From Spirochaeta africana DSM 8902 (lineage in GTDB: Bacteria; Spirochaetota; Spirochaetia; DSM-27196; DSM-8902): 64,000 nt of DNA. The position numbers and the translations under genes were made by a program. Below the pieces are notes generated by a model. That model had not been told where the DNA came from. It ran no database searches and saw nothing but the letters and a program-made list of their open reading frames with translations. The number at the start of each line of letters is the position of its first letter. Position 1 is the first letter of the stretch. The stretch lies in the NCBI RefSeq assembly GCF_000242595.2, contig NC_017098.1:2962501-3026500 (forward strand), written 5' to 3'. Of the stretch, positions 37,084-46,555 are shown one piece after another.

Positions 37084-37989
37084 ATGATTTCCACAGGTGC
37101 AGGGAACAGGCATGGATGGGGTGCACTGATCGTGTCAGCAGGCATCAGCATCGCGCTTATGGCAGCTGTGCCGGGCACGGCACTGGCGCAGACCGGCGCG
37201 GGATCACACGCCGGGCGCACATTTACCGGGCAACGACCGGCGGCCCTGCCGGGCAGCGTGGCTGTGCCGGGAGCAGTCGAGCCGGGCGGCTCGGCAGGGC
37301 GGCCGAGTACAGTCGGTGCAGCCAGCTCGGGGCCAGCCCGAATCTATCTCTCGCAGCAGGAATACGAAGCGGCAGTTGCGCACTTCCAGCAGCTGCTTGG
37401 TGAACCGATCACCAGCACGCACGACTCGCGCAGCGGCAGCCGCACGGTCTTCTTTGCCTACCGGGCCGAACAGACCCAGCCGGGGGTTACCCGCTACACC
37501 GGGGTGCGGATCACCACCATCAACCCCGACAACGCGGTACCGGCAATCCTGCGCGAACTGCGCAGCGCCGTGCAGCGCGGCTTCCTGACCCAGGCACGCT
37601 ACGACGAGATTGCCCGCGAACACGCCGACCTGGTGCCGCTGTTCTTCCGCCCGACTGGTGCCCCCGCGGAGCATGGCCGCGCTGCCGATGCCGCGGTCCT
37701 GCGCCGGTACCGCAACTTTGTACAAACCGGGCTCTGGATGGAGTCGGCCGAGATGCAGCAGGAGATGATGCGCCTGGCCGCTGCCGGCGATCAGGCCGGG
37801 CTTATCCAGCTGCAGCAGCAGCTGGAGCAGAATGTTTCCCGGGTACAGCAGCTGCAGACCACCGCCGCCATTGTGGATCACTGGCTGGACTCCCTGGCCG
37901 AGATCCGCGCCCTGGCACCGGAGCACGGTTTCCGGCTGCAGATCGATATGGAGTACACCGCGACCTACTCGGACGATATGAAGGGCTGA
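37084..37989 (+). CDS. Exported protein of unknown function
   Basis: A 301-residue protein with signal peptide (GALIVSAGISIALMAAV, cleavage near ALAQ, residue 36). A Gly/Pro/Ala-rich stretch follows (37-80), then a soluble alpha/beta part with paired FFAYR and FFRPT strands. A Gln-rich helix (LIQLQQQLEQNVSRVQQLQ) near 235-265 is probably coiled coil. AAGGAGGG lies 3 bases before the ATG and a TATACT box at 37052-37057. Family not recognised. Confidence 0.7.
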   Translation: MISTGAGNRHGWGALIVSAGISIALMAAVPGTALAQTGAGSHAGRTFTGQRPAALPGSVAVPGAVEPGGSAGRPSTVGAASSGPARIYLSQQEYEAAVAHFQQLLGEPITSTHDSRSGSRTVFFAYRAEQTQPGVTRYTGVRITTINPDNAVPAILRELRSAVQRGFLTQARYDEIAREHADLVPLFFRPTGAPAEHGRAADAAVLRRYRNFVQTGLWMESAEMQQEMMRLAAAGDQAGLIQLQQQLEQNVSRVQQLQTTAAIVDHWLDSLAEIRALAPEHGFRLQIDMEYTATYSDDMKG

Positions 37990-38029
37990 TCGGGAAGCGC
38001 GGACATCTTCCCCGAATGGGTATAGCCCC

Positions 38030-40744
38030 CTACCCCCGCGGCCGCACCCGGTCGGTCGGCTCGGCCTGGCTGGGGTCCTCGGGCCAGTAGTGCTTCGGGT
38101 AGCGACCACGCAGCTCCTTGCGTACCTCGGCGTAGGTCGAGCGCCAGAAACTGGCCAGGTCGCGGGTGATCTGCACCGGGCGCCGTGCCGGGGACAGCAG
38201 CTCGATCTCCACCGGCTCGCCGCCGGCACGCGGCCCCTGCATCATCCCGAACAGCTGCTGAATCCGCGCCGAAAGCACGCAGCGATCCCCCTCGTAGCGC
38301 AGGCGCTGCCGCGAACCGCTGGGCAGCAGCACCGACTCCGGGGCCAGCTCATCCAGCCGCCCCTGCAGCTCCCACGGCAGCAGGCTCAGCAGCACCGCAC
38401 GCATATCCAGCCGCTGCAGACAGTCCCCGCCCGGGCGCCGCGGCAGGAACCCCGGCAGCCACTCATCTGCCACCGCTGCCAGGGCCGCATCCGAGACATC
38501 CGGCCAAACAGGGTCGCCGGACGCCGGGGCGCGTAGGTCGGCACTCTGCGGCTGCCCGGCGGCCGGGCCGGCACCACTGGCTTCACCGCCTCCACTGGCC
38601 GCCCCGGCTCCACCGGTACAACCGGCTCCACCGCCCTGCCGCCCGCGCAGAAACAGGATGCGCGCCTGCAGCTCGCGCGCGCCGCGGCTCCATCCCGGCA
38701 GCTGTTGTCCGCTCTCGCGAACCAGCGCTGAAATCGTTGCCGCCGGATCGGCCAGATCCGACACCCGCAGCGGGGTCTGCTCAAGCTCGATCGCCCCCAG
38801 CATCTCCACCCGGCGCGCCCGCACCTGCCCGTCCTCCAGATAGGCCCGCTCCCCGGATTCCGCCCGCCGCCGGATCAGGGCCGCCGCCTCGTCGTCGCTG
38901 AGCCCGGCCGCCAGATTGATCACCCCGCCGCGTGCCCCCCGCTGCACCTCGACCGCCACCAGCCACTGCGGCCCGAACCCGTTCTCGCCCGCACGCAGGG
39001 AAAACTCGCCGCCCCCGGCCAGCCGCCAGCCCCCGTACGCCGTCCGCCGCCCCACCCGGTCGGGAAAGGCCGCCGCCAGCAGCATCCCCGGGCTTTCCGC
39101 AACACCGGCATCATCGGGATCCCCGGAATCAACCAGCCTCAGCACAGCGGGATCCAGCCGCTCAACCGCCCGCCGCAGGCGTTCGCTCTCGCGGCTGACT
39201 CGGGGCGCCGCACCGCGGCGCAACCCCAGACTGCCGTCATCCGCGGCGCGCGCTGCGCTCTGCTCGCAGAGACGGTACCGTGCCAGAAGATCGGCCCCGT
39301 ACTGCCCCGCTGCTTCGCGCGAGAGCGGATCGCCCTCCTCTACCAGCGCGGCAAGCCAGGCGGCCCGGGCCAGCACCCCGTCCGCTCCCCGGGGCTTATC
39401 CCCGGATGTACGCTGTTCGGCAGCCGCTGCCCGGAGTACCATCGCCCCCAGGCGAACATCCACCGGCAGCTGCTGCAGGGCCTGCCCCAACGGGGTGATC
39501 CTGCCGGCAGCATCCAGCGCGCCCAGTCCCTGCAGGCTGCGACGGGCCGCTGCCGCCCGCTCAGGCGGTGGCGGATCCGGCCAGTCATAGCCCTCGGGGC
39601 GGGCATCACCCCAGACCGCCAGCTGCAGCAGCAGCCAGTCGGTGTCTCCGGCGACAATCTCGGGCGGGTCGAAAGCCGCCAGCTGCTCGGTCTCGGGCCA
39701 CAGCCGCACCACCCGTCCCGGGCCCAGGCGTCCGGCCCGCCCGGCGCGCTGCACGGCCGAGGCCATGCTGATCCGGTCGGTTACCATCCGGCCGATCCCG
39801 CGGGCGGCATCCTGGATCCGGCGCCGCCGCAGACCGCTGTCGACCACACACCCGATCCCGGGGATGGTCAGGCTGGTCTCGGCTACATTCGTGGCCACCA
39901 CTATCCGCACCTGCCCCGGGGCCGGGGGCTCCAACGCCCGCCGCTGCTCCGCCGGGCTCTGGCGCCCGTACAACGGCAGCACCTCGACCCCTGCCGGCAG
40001 CTGTTCGCTCAGCAGCCGGCAGCACTGCCGGATCTCCCCCTCGCCCGGCAGAAACACCAGCATACCCGGCGCGGGCCACGCGGTTGGCGCCGGCTGGCTG
40101 CCGGCGGCCAACTCCTGCCGCACCACCCGGGCAGCATGCGCGGCAACCCGCTCGCCGGGTCGCGGCGGGGCATAGCCCTCGGTTACCTCATAGAGGGACT
40201 GCTCGGCCCGCAGCACCGGCGCCCCCTGAGCGGCAAACCAGCTAGTCTCCAGGGTAGCCGACATCACCAGCAGACGCAGATGCGGGGCAAACACCCCCTG
40301 GGCCTGGCGGGCCAGCACCAGGCTCAGGTCAACCTGCTGCGAGCGCTCATGATATTCGTCAAGGATAACAATAGCGGTATCGGCCGCCTCGGGGTCATCG
40401 ATCAGGCGGCGCACAAAGATCCCCTCGGTCATTACCAGGATGTGCGGATCGCGGGGCAGATCGCGCTCGTCGCGGGTCAGCCAGCCGATACGCCAGCGGC
40501 CCTCGGCAAGGCTGCGCAGTCGCTCGGCCACTGCCCGTACCGCCGCGCGGCGCGGCTGCAGCACCAGTATCTTTCCCGGCTTTCCATCGACTGCCGGCAG
40601 CCCGCGCTCGGCCAGATACAGCGGGATCAGGGTCGACTTGCCGCTGCCCGGCGGGGCCTGCAGCACGGTTACCGGGTAATGCGGCAGGGTTTCCAGCAGC
40701 TCGTCGCGCACCGCAGCCACCGGATAAGGCGGCAGTCGGGTCAT
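38030..40744 (-). CDS. hrpB: ATP-dependent RNA helicase HrpB
   Basis: A 904-residue DEAH-family helicase. Motif I is APPGSGKST near 31-39, motif II is DEYH, motif III is SAT, and the C-terminal RecA domain has NVAETSLTIPG and QRAGRAGR. An HA2-like region and the HrpB-specific C-terminus (RYPKHYWPEDP) end the protein. DEYH instead of DEAH is not unusual for HrpB. It is thought to remodel RNA, with an unclear physiological role. An Ala/Gly/Pro-rich insert lies near residues 705-745. The ATG overlaps the K+ channel stop (40741-40744). Last gene of a leftward four-gene operon. Confidence 0.94.
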   Translation of the reverse strand: MTRLPPYPVAAVRDELLETLPHYPVTVLQAPPGSGKSTLIPLYLAERGLPAVDGKPGKILVLQPRRAAVRAVAERLRSLAEGRWRIGWLTRDERDLPRDPHILVMTEGIFVRRLIDDPEAADTAIVILDEYHERSQQVDLSLVLARQAQGVFAPHLRLLVMSATLETSWFAAQGAPVLRAEQSLYEVTEGYAPPRPGERVAAHAARVVRQELAAGSQPAPTAWPAPGMLVFLPGEGEIRQCCRLLSEQLPAGVEVLPLYGRQSPAEQRRALEPPAPGQVRIVVATNVAETSLTIPGIGCVVDSGLRRRRIQDAARGIGRMVTDRISMASAVQRAGRAGRLGPGRVVRLWPETEQLAAFDPPEIVAGDTDWLLLQLAVWGDARPEGYDWPDPPPPERAAAARRSLQGLGALDAAGRITPLGQALQQLPVDVRLGAMVLRAAAAEQRTSGDKPRGADGVLARAAWLAALVEEGDPLSREAAGQYGADLLARYRLCEQSAARAADDGSLGLRRGAAPRVSRESERLRRAVERLDPAVLRLVDSGDPDDAGVAESPGMLLAAAFPDRVGRRTAYGGWRLAGGGEFSLRAGENGFGPQWLVAVEVQRGARGGVINLAAGLSDDEAAALIRRRAESGERAYLEDGQVRARRVEMLGAIELEQTPLRVSDLADPAATISALVRESGQQLPGWSRGARELQARILFLRGRQGGGAGCTGGAGAASGGGEASGAGPAAGQPQSADLRAPASGDPVWPDVSDAALAAVADEWLPGFLPRRPGGDCLQRLDMRAVLLSLLPWELQGRLDELAPESVLLPSGSRQRLRYEGDRCVLSARIQQLFGMMQGPRAGGEPVEIELLSPARRPVQITRDLASFWRSTYAEVRKELRGRYPKHYWPEDPSQAEPTDRVRPRG

Positions 40745-41544
40745 GGGCAGGGCTCCTCCGGGGTTTCATCGGGCTCACCCCGGATAATCTCGGCCGAGAC
40801 AATCCCGGTAGGCACCGCAATAATGGCGTAGCCCATAATCATCACCACGCTGGAGATAAACTGCCCCAGCGGGGTCTGCGGCGAGATGTCCCCGTAGCCG
40901 ACCGTGGTTATGGTAACCACCGTCCAGTACAGGCTGACAAAGATATTCGTGAACCCGTTCTCGGGGCCCTCGACCAGATACATCACCGAGCCCAGTACCA
41001 CGATCAGGGTCCCGACACCGAACAGGAACACACTGATCTTGGGCAGCGAGGCCCGCAGGGCCGCCAGCAGATACTGTGCCTCGCGGGAGTACTTCCAGAG
41101 CTTCAGCAGCCGGAACACCCGCAGTACCCGCAGGGTACGCAGGAAGATCAAGCTCGGCAGCCCGGCGAACAGCAGCCCCAGCCAGGTCGGCAGCACCGCC
41201 AGCAGATCGATCACCCCGAAAAAACTGCCGGCGAAACGCAGACGACGGTTAGTCGCCACCAGCCGCAGCAGGTACTCCAGGCTGAAGACAATTGTAAATC
41301 CCCATTCCAGGGCCGCAAACACCGCTCCCCACTGCGCACGCAGCTCGGCGACGCTCTCGAGCATGGTGGTCAGCACGCTGAGAGCAATCACCACGATCAG
41401 GATCACATCGAAGCGATATCCTGCCGGGGTTTCGATGGTAAACAGCAGATCGTACAGCCGCTGACGCAGTCCATGCGACGGCCGGGCATCCGGACGCTGC
41501 CGCACCCGGTTTTTTCGCGGATTGTGGTATCCCGGTCCCGGCAT
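40741..41544 (-). CDS. Voltage-gated potassium channel (6TM, Kv type)
   Basis: A 267-residue membrane protein. Six transmembrane segments are visible, with an S4 sensor of regularly spaced arginines (LRTLRVLRVFRLLKLWK near 135-150) and the selectivity filter TTVGYGD near 225. Bacterial homologues set membrane potential. The start at 41544 overlaps the upstream stop as TGATG; an in-frame start at 41649 falls inside the transglutaminase-like gene. The operon context with a helicase is probably incidental. Confidence 0.93.
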   Translation of the reverse strand: MPGPGYHNPRKNRVRQRPDARPSHGLRQRLYDLLFTIETPAGYRFDVILIVVIALSVLTTMLESVAELRAQWGAVFAALEWGFTIVFSLEYLLRLVATNRRLRFAGSFFGVIDLLAVLPTWLGLLFAGLPSLIFLRTLRVLRVFRLLKLWKYSREAQYLLAALRASLPKISVFLFGVGTLIVVLGSVMYLVEGPENGFTNIFVSLYWTVVTITTVGYGDISPQTPLGQFISSVVMIMGYAIIAVPTGIVSAEIIRGEPDETPEEPCP

Positions 41545-42806
41545 CAGTACATCCTCTGGAACACAAACCCCATCCAGTCGGCCGGATCGGCCATGTCCTG
41601 GGCGATCATCCCCAGCCCGACCGGTGCGGTCAGCTCGGCCACCAGCCACTCCCGTCCGGCAAACGGAAACCGGGCACCGGATCCTGGCACATCCACCCCG
41701 GCCAGGGCATGCATGTGCACCGTGCTCACCATCATGATGGTATCAAACCCCAGCTGATCCAGCACCGCGGCGTACAGCAGCACCAGCGAGTCGCAGTCAC
41801 CCTGCTCCAGATAGATGGTCTCCAGCGGGTTCAGGAAATCCGACACCCCGCCGGGCCGGTCGTAGTCATAGTCCTGCAGCCAGCTGAGTACCGCCGCCGG
41901 CAGCTCATCACGCTCCAGACCGGACTCCTCGGCCGCCCGGCGCCAGGCATCGGCCACCGGGGTCAGTCGGGCATAGTTGTCGCGCCACACCATGCGAAAG
42001 TAGCGCTCCCAGGCGATCTCCTGCAGCTCACGCGGGGCCCGGTCACCGGCATAGGCAGTCAGCAGGCGCGCCTCGCGGTCGATCACCACCTGTGCGGCAT
42101 CGGCCTGATGCGGATCAATCATGACCTCCTGCTCGGTATCCAGCAGCTCCAGCACCACCGCCACGCTGTCCTCGCTCAGACCCCGCCGCCCCGGCTGAAA
42201 CGGCACCACAAACTGACTCATCGGCCCGGGCAGGCCATCGCCACTGCCGTCCAGCGACAGCGAGTCCAGGAATGACACCAGAAAATCGTGATAGGTCTCG
42301 TACCCGTCCTCGCGAACATAAGCCAGCGCGGTCAGGGGATACAGCGGGTCGTTCAGCAGCAGGGCATAGCCGCGCACCTCGCGTGAACCAGCCATAAACC
42401 GCATATCGGCCAGCAGCGCCTCGCGACCGGCATACACAAACCCCGCGGTGTCCAGCAGCTCGGCCTGCAGCGGCCCCACTATACCCTCCAGCATCTCGGC
42501 AGGGTCGGCAAACTCCCGATCCTCATGCACCATGGTCTGTACCACCGCACTGCCGTCCGGACTGGCAAAACTCAGCAGGCGCATCCCTTCGGCATCAGTC
42601 AGCAGCCAGCCCGAGGGCGGGTCCAGACGATAGCCATACTCCTCGACAATCACCGGCTCGTGCAGGGGTACCCCGGCGACCTGCTGCTGCGGGGTCTGCA
42701 CGTACTGTGCGGCGACCGCAACCGGCAGCAGCAACAGCAGGCCGGTAAGTATCCACGCAGTCCGGCGCCGCAGCGGTGCCAGCATTCCTCTATTACGCAT
42801 GTTCAT
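41544..42806 (-). CDS. Exported transglutaminase-like protein
   Basis: A 420-residue protein. The signal segment (WILTGLLLLLPVAVA) ends near residue 32. The C-terminal 130 residues carry a transglutaminase-like Cys protease fold: YLEQGDCDSLVLLYAAVLDQLG with the catalytic Cys, then a His in STVHMHALAGVDV and a later acidic residue. The N-terminal 200 residues have a PsbP/YbgI-like look (YRLDPPSGWLL) and no clear family. Substrate unknown; it may act on peptides in the periplasm. GGAGG lies 4 bases before the ATG at 42806; a second ATG at 42800 is an alternative. Confidence 0.8.
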   Translation of the reverse strand: MNMRNRGMLAPLRRRTAWILTGLLLLLPVAVAAQYVQTPQQQVAGVPLHEPVIVEEYGYRLDPPSGWLLTDAEGMRLLSFASPDGSAVVQTMVHEDREFADPAEMLEGIVGPLQAELLDTAGFVYAGREALLADMRFMAGSREVRGYALLLNDPLYPLTALAYVREDGYETYHDFLVSFLDSLSLDGSGDGLPGPMSQFVVPFQPGRRGLSEDSVAVVLELLDTEQEVMIDPHQADAAQVVIDREARLLTAYAGDRAPRELQEIAWERYFRMVWRDNYARLTPVADAWRRAAEESGLERDELPAAVLSWLQDYDYDRPGGVSDFLNPLETIYLEQGDCDSLVLLYAAVLDQLGFDTIMMVSTVHMHALAGVDVPGSGARFPFAGREWLVAELTAPVGLGMIAQDMADPADWMGFVFQRMY

Positions 42807-42831
42807 AACGCCTCCATCGGCAGAATAGCCC

Positions 42832-43599
42832 TTACGCCTTGACCGCAACATACACCATCTTCCCGCTGGGACGGGGCGCACCATATCCGTCCGGCTCTTC
42901 CTCAACCTCGATCATATCGCTCGGATGCAGCCCGGACTCACGCAACAGCTGCACAACCTCGGGCGGGCTCCAGGCCCGCTGCCGATGCTCCTCAATCCCC
43001 TCGGGGAACTCCAGTCGGGTAATCCCCACCCGCTGCTGCTCATCATAACGCATGGTCTCCCGGATTCGCTGTCCCTGCAGCAGGTAATCCTCGCTGTTCC
43101 CGGCTGCGGTTCGATCTGCTCCGTAGCGGTACAGATCAGGGGTATTCAGATCACAGATCAGTACCCCGTCCGGTGCCAGCACCCGGCGTACCCGGTAAAA
43201 AAAGCCGGCCAGATCCTCCGGATCCAGCAGATAGTTCAGGGAGTCGTGCATGCAGGTTACCAGGTCTATCGGCCCCGGAAATGGAAAGGGATCGCGCACA
43301 TCCGCCTGTCGCAGTGGCACCCCGGGCAGCCGGGTGCGTGCCTGCCGCAGCATCTGCGGCGAGAGATCAAACCCCATCAGCTCCCGCCCGGCCGTCACCT
43401 GCCACTCATCCTGCAGCAGCTCCAGCAGCACACCCGTCCCGCAGGCCGCATCGCAGACCCGCCGGAGCGGCCGCAGTGCCGATTCCTCGGCAGCCAGGAT
43501 CAGATCCCGGCAGTAGCCGGCATACTCAGCCCAGGCCAGGTCGTAGTACCGGGCGAACAGGGAATAGGGTGCTGCCGATCCATCCTGCATATTTTTCAC
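42832..43599 (-). CDS. SAM-dependent methyltransferase
   Basis: A 255-residue class I methyltransferase. Motif I is VCDAACGTGVLLELL near residue 47, followed by an acidic residue in GFDLSP, then LVTCMHDSLNYLL (motif IV position) and LAPDGVLICDLNTPDL. The fold and start (YSLFARYYDLAWAEY) are typical of small-molecule methyltransferases of the UbiE/Coq5-like set; the substrate is unknown. I prefer the GTG at 43599 (AGGAGG 7 bases upstream) over the ATG at 43590. First gene of the leftward operon and divergent from the CrtZ-like gene, 39 bases apart. Confidence 0.86.
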   Translation of the reverse strand: MKNMQDGSAAPYSLFARYYDLAWAEYAGYCRDLILAAEESALRPLRRVCDAACGTGVLLELLQDEWQVTAGRELMGFDLSPQMLRQARTRLPGVPLRQADVRDPFPFPGPIDLVTCMHDSLNYLLDPEDLAGFFYRVRRVLAPDGVLICDLNTPDLYRYGADRTAAGNSEDYLLQGQRIRETMRYDEQQRVGITRLEFPEGIEEHRQRAWSPPEVVQLLRESGLHPSDMIEVEEEPDGYGAPRPSGKMVYVAVKA

Positions 43600-43638
43600 T
43601 CGCCATCCTCCTGCTGATGTACGTATACTGTATAGGGT

Positions 43639-44211
43639 ATGGATAATTTGATAACCCCCACCGTCGCAACTGCCTTGCAGTTCCTCTTGAATGCGGCCGC
43701 CTTCATAGCTGCCGCCATCGCTATGGAGTTCGTCGCGATGTTCACCCACAAGCACATCATGCACAAGTACGGCTGGTGCCTGCACTACGACCATCACAAC
43801 ACCAGCGGGCACCGGCTGCAGAAGAACGATCTGTACGCGATCTTTTTTGCCGGGCTGTCGTTTGTGCTTATCTTTTTCGGGTTGCGCAACGGCTGGGCCC
43901 CCATGGCCTCGGCCGGGTTCGGGGTGGGGCTGTACGGGATCGGCTACTTCACCTTTCACGACATCATGTATCACGGGCGCATCCGGCGCCTCAAGTTCAA
44001 GCCAAAAAACCGCTACCTGCGGCGCATCCTGAATGCCCATCGGGTGCATCATGCTACGGTTACGCAAAAGGGCGCCCTCAGCTTCCACTTCCTGTGGGCC
44101 CCGAAAAAGTACAGCTCGGAAAACCAGCCCGAGGTCGATGCCCAGCTCAAGGAGATCCGTGAGATGCAGATGATGCTGAAAAAACAGCGTGCAGAGAAGG
44201 GGCACGGCTGA
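43639..44211 (+). CDS. CrtZ-like beta-carotene hydroxylase / membrane di-iron hydroxylase
   Basis: A 190-residue membrane protein of the fatty-acid-hydroxylase superfamily. Four His clusters are present: HKHIMH, HYDHH, HDIMYH and HRVHH, in the spacing of CrtZ beta-carotene hydroxylases, with about four membrane helices. The family uses a di-iron site and O2 to hydroxylate carotenoid rings. No other carotenoid genes are in this window, so the substrate could be a different lipid. The short C-terminal tail is charged. Confidence 0.85.
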   Translation: MDNLITPTVATALQFLLNAAAFIAAAIAMEFVAMFTHKHIMHKYGWCLHYDHHNTSGHRLQKNDLYAIFFAGLSFVLIFFGLRNGWAPMASAGFGVGLYGIGYFTFHDIMYHGRIRRLKFKPKNRYLRRILNAHRVHHATVTQKGALSFHFLWAPKKYSSENQPEVDAQLKEIREMQMMLKKQRAEKGHG

Positions 44212-44225
44212 CACCACCAACTGTC

Positions 44226-44266
44226 GGCAGTCTGTAATACCGCCGGCTGCAGCCTGACAGACTGCC
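44226..44266 (+). terminator. Candidate terminator hairpin after the CrtZ-like gene
   Basis: GGCAGTCTGT (44226-44235) and ACAGACTGCC (44257-44266) pair perfectly over 10 bp. The following sequence (TCTCCTTC) is only pyrimidine-rich, with no T-run, so efficiency is uncertain. Confidence 0.45.
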
Positions 44267-44279
44267 TCTCCTTCAGGCT

Positions 44280-44308
44280 TTGACCGAGCGGGCTGATCCC
44301 GCTACACT
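44280..44308 (+). promoter_or_regulatory. Leaderless promoter of aroA
   Basis: TTGACC (44280-44285), 17 bases, TACACT (44303-44308), 6 bases, ATG at 44315. It is the clearest leaderless example in the window, with no Shine-Dalgarno sequence. Confidence 0.75.
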
Positions 44309-44314
44309 TCCGGC

Positions 44315-45628
44315 ATGGAGAAGACAATTATCCCCGGTAAACTTGCCGGCAGCGTCCGCATTCCCGGATCAAAATCGCACACTATTCGCGCCCTGCTGAT
44401 TGCCACCCTGGCCGAGGGCGAGAGCATTATCCGTGACCCGCTGTACTCGGCCGACACCCGCAGCTGCATCGCCGCCTGTCGCGCCTTCGGGGCCCGCATA
44501 ACCGAAGCAGCAGATCATATCACCGTGACCGGTCTGGGGGGCCTGCCGCAGCCCCCGGCACAGCCGATTGATGTCGGCAACTCCGGCACCACCCTGTACC
44601 TGGCCGTAGGCATCTCGGCTCTGGTGGACGGTACCACCGAGTTTACCGGCGATCACCAGATTCAGGCGCGCCCGATCAAGCCGCTGCTGGACAGCCTGGC
44701 GGATATGGGTGCCCGCATCGAGTATCTGCAGAACGATGGGTATCCCCCGTTCCGAATCACCGGCCCGATCCGCGGCGGCTATACCACCATCGAGTGCAAA
44801 ACCAGTCAGTATCTCTCCAGCCTGCTGCTGTCGCTGCCGCTCACCCCGGCCGGCAGCGAGCCGAGCCGGATCAGCGTACCACTGCTGAACGAAAAGCCGT
44901 ATGTGGATATCACCCTGGCCTGGCTGGCCGAGCAGGGGATTACCCCGCAGCACGACAACTACGACAACTGGGTGATTCAGCCCGGCGCGCACTTTTCAGC
45001 CTTTGACAAGCCGATCGCCGGGGACTTCTCCTCGGCAACCTTTATGCTGTGCGCCGCAGCCATGACCGGCAGCAAGCTGCGCCTGGAGGGGTTGGACATG
45101 ACCGACAGTCAGGGCGACAAGGCGGTTGTCGGCATTTTGGAGCAGATGGGCTGTGCGGTATCCATCGAGGAGTTCGCGATCGGGATCGCCGGCCCCGGTC
45201 ACCCCGACTGCCCGGCGACACAGCTGTCCGGGGGCGAGTTCGACCTGAATGCCATTCCCGATGCCCTGCCGGCCCTGGCAGCCTGCGCTGCCTGCGCAGC
45301 ACAGGAGGTCCGACTGGTGAATGTGCCCCAGGCCCGCCTGAAGGAAACCGACCGGATTGCGGTAATGGCTCGCGAGCTTACCACCCTCGGCGTGGACATC
45401 AGCGAGCGCCCCGACGGCCTGGTGATCCGCCCGGCTGCCGACCCGGCCCCGGGCAGCCCGAAGTTCCGGTCCGGATCGGTACACGGTCATGGCGACCACC
45501 GCATTGTCATGTCGATGGCAATCGCCGGTCTTGCAGCAGATGGCCCGGTTACGGTGGACACCGCCGAGACCGCTGGCATCACCTTTCCGGACTTTTTTTC
45601 CACTTTGGCAGAACTTCGCCTAAAGTAA
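44315..45628 (+). CDS. aroA: 3-phosphoshikimate 1-carboxyvinyltransferase (EPSP synthase)
   Basis: A 437-residue cytoplasmic enzyme of the shikimate pathway that joins PEP to shikimate-3-phosphate. It begins KLAGSVRIPGSKSHTIRALL (phosphate and substrate contacts), has the NSGTTLYL loop near 90 and closes with KETDRIAVMARELTTLG and GHGDHRIVMSMAIAG, all EPSPS hallmarks. The first motif reads NSGTT, where many enzymes have NAGTA. Length is normal. Transcribed from its own leaderless promoter and followed by a T-run terminator, so it is monocistronic. Confidence 0.95.
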   Translation: MEKTIIPGKLAGSVRIPGSKSHTIRALLIATLAEGESIIRDPLYSADTRSCIAACRAFGARITEAADHITVTGLGGLPQPPAQPIDVGNSGTTLYLAVGISALVDGTTEFTGDHQIQARPIKPLLDSLADMGARIEYLQNDGYPPFRITGPIRGGYTTIECKTSQYLSSLLLSLPLTPAGSEPSRISVPLLNEKPYVDITLAWLAEQGITPQHDNYDNWVIQPGAHFSAFDKPIAGDFSSATFMLCAAAMTGSKLRLEGLDMTDSQGDKAVVGILEQMGCAVSIEEFAIGIAGPGHPDCPATQLSGGEFDLNAIPDALPALAACAACAAQEVRLVNVPQARLKETDRIAVMARELTTLGVDISERPDGLVIRPAADPAPGSPKFRSGSVHGHGDHRIVMSMAIAGLAADGPVTVDTAETAGITFPDFFSTLAELRLK

Positions 45629-45695
45629 CCGGGTTGAACCCCGATACTAAAATCGTGGAGCGACTCGCACAGCGGGCCACTCCCCTCCCACTTTC

Positions 45696-45740
45696 GGCCG
45701 GGGGCATCCCCTCCCAGTGTTAGCCCCCGGCCATCTTTTT
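45696..45740 (+). terminator. Rho-independent terminator of aroA
   Basis: A perfect 10-bp stem (GGCCGGGGGC at 45696-45705, GCCCCCGGCC at 45723-45732) with a 17-base loop is followed by ATCTTTTT (45733-45740). Confidence 0.88.
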
Positions 45741-45806
45741 CCAATCTTGACAGCAACAATTTGACTGCCCCCGCCTCCTGCGCGAAACTGTATACAGGAG
45801 GCAGCA

Positions 45807-46409
45807 ATGAATCAGGCAAAACTCACCATCCAACGAACCTCGCAGTGGATCAACAGCGGCAGTTCCTACCGGGTACTGCTGGACGGAGAGGAGCAGGGTT
45901 CGGTCGCCGATGGTCAGCAGATCACCCTCGAGGTGGAACCCGGCACGCATACCGTGGCCATCACCATCGGGCGCAGCCGCAGCCGCCCCCTCACGATCAG
46001 CCTGGAGCCTGCGGAAGAGAAACAGGTGGTCTGCGGCAGCAAGCTTACCGGCTGGCACCGCTGGCTGGCGCTGTACTATGCCATCCTGCCGATTACCGAT
46101 CTGTACATCGCCGAATTCCAGGAGGGGATGCAGATTGTGTATCCCGAACTGACCCGCGACGAGGTGGTTCGACGCGGACTGCTCCACTTTATCTGGCACA
46201 TCGGGATCATCGGCTGGGGGCTACCGGTGGGTCTGTTCGTCTATGTCGTACTGCTGTTGCTGAACCTGAGCGATCTCTCACCGCTGGCAGCGCTGCTGAA
46301 TCTGGTCAGCACCCTGGGCATATTTGCCCTCGGCGGGGTGATCTTCGGCCTGGTAATGTGGCCGACCTTTCGCTCCACAAGCCGGGAGACCGATACCGAC
46401 AGCAACTGA
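45807..46409 (+). CDS. Small membrane protein with an N-terminal PEGA-like domain
   Basis: A 200-residue protein. Residues 1-75 are beta-rich and resemble a PEGA module (YRVLLDGEEQGSVADGQQITLEVEPGTH). Two hydrophobic segments near 130-155 and 165-185 follow. AGGAGG lies 5 bases before the ATG. The function is unknown; the fold suggests a membrane-anchored domain that binds cell-wall or surface components. Confidence 0.7.
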   Translation: MNQAKLTIQRTSQWINSGSSYRVLLDGEEQGSVADGQQITLEVEPGTHTVAITIGRSRSRPLTISLEPAEEKQVVCGSKLTGWHRWLALYYAILPITDLYIAEFQEGMQIVYPELTRDEVVRRGLLHFIWHIGIIGWGLPVGLFVYVVLLLLNLSDLSPLAALLNLVSTLGIFALGGVIFGLVMWPTFRSTSRETDTDSN

Positions 46410-46555
46410 TCCCCGGTGCCCTTCCTCGATCACCTGCTATCCGCGCAGGGTGCCACCCGCGCACACTCAAGCTTACCTGCCAGATGTGTTACCCACCCGG
46501 GATTCGGGCATTTTATGAGTAGAATTCTCGTATTAAATGCCGTCTGGAGGTCGCT

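Noticed and set aside
43600-44220. Long in-frame extension of the methyltransferase gene
   Set aside because: It runs antisense through the CrtZ-like gene, whose four His motifs are unambiguous. The methyltransferase starts at 43599 or 43590.
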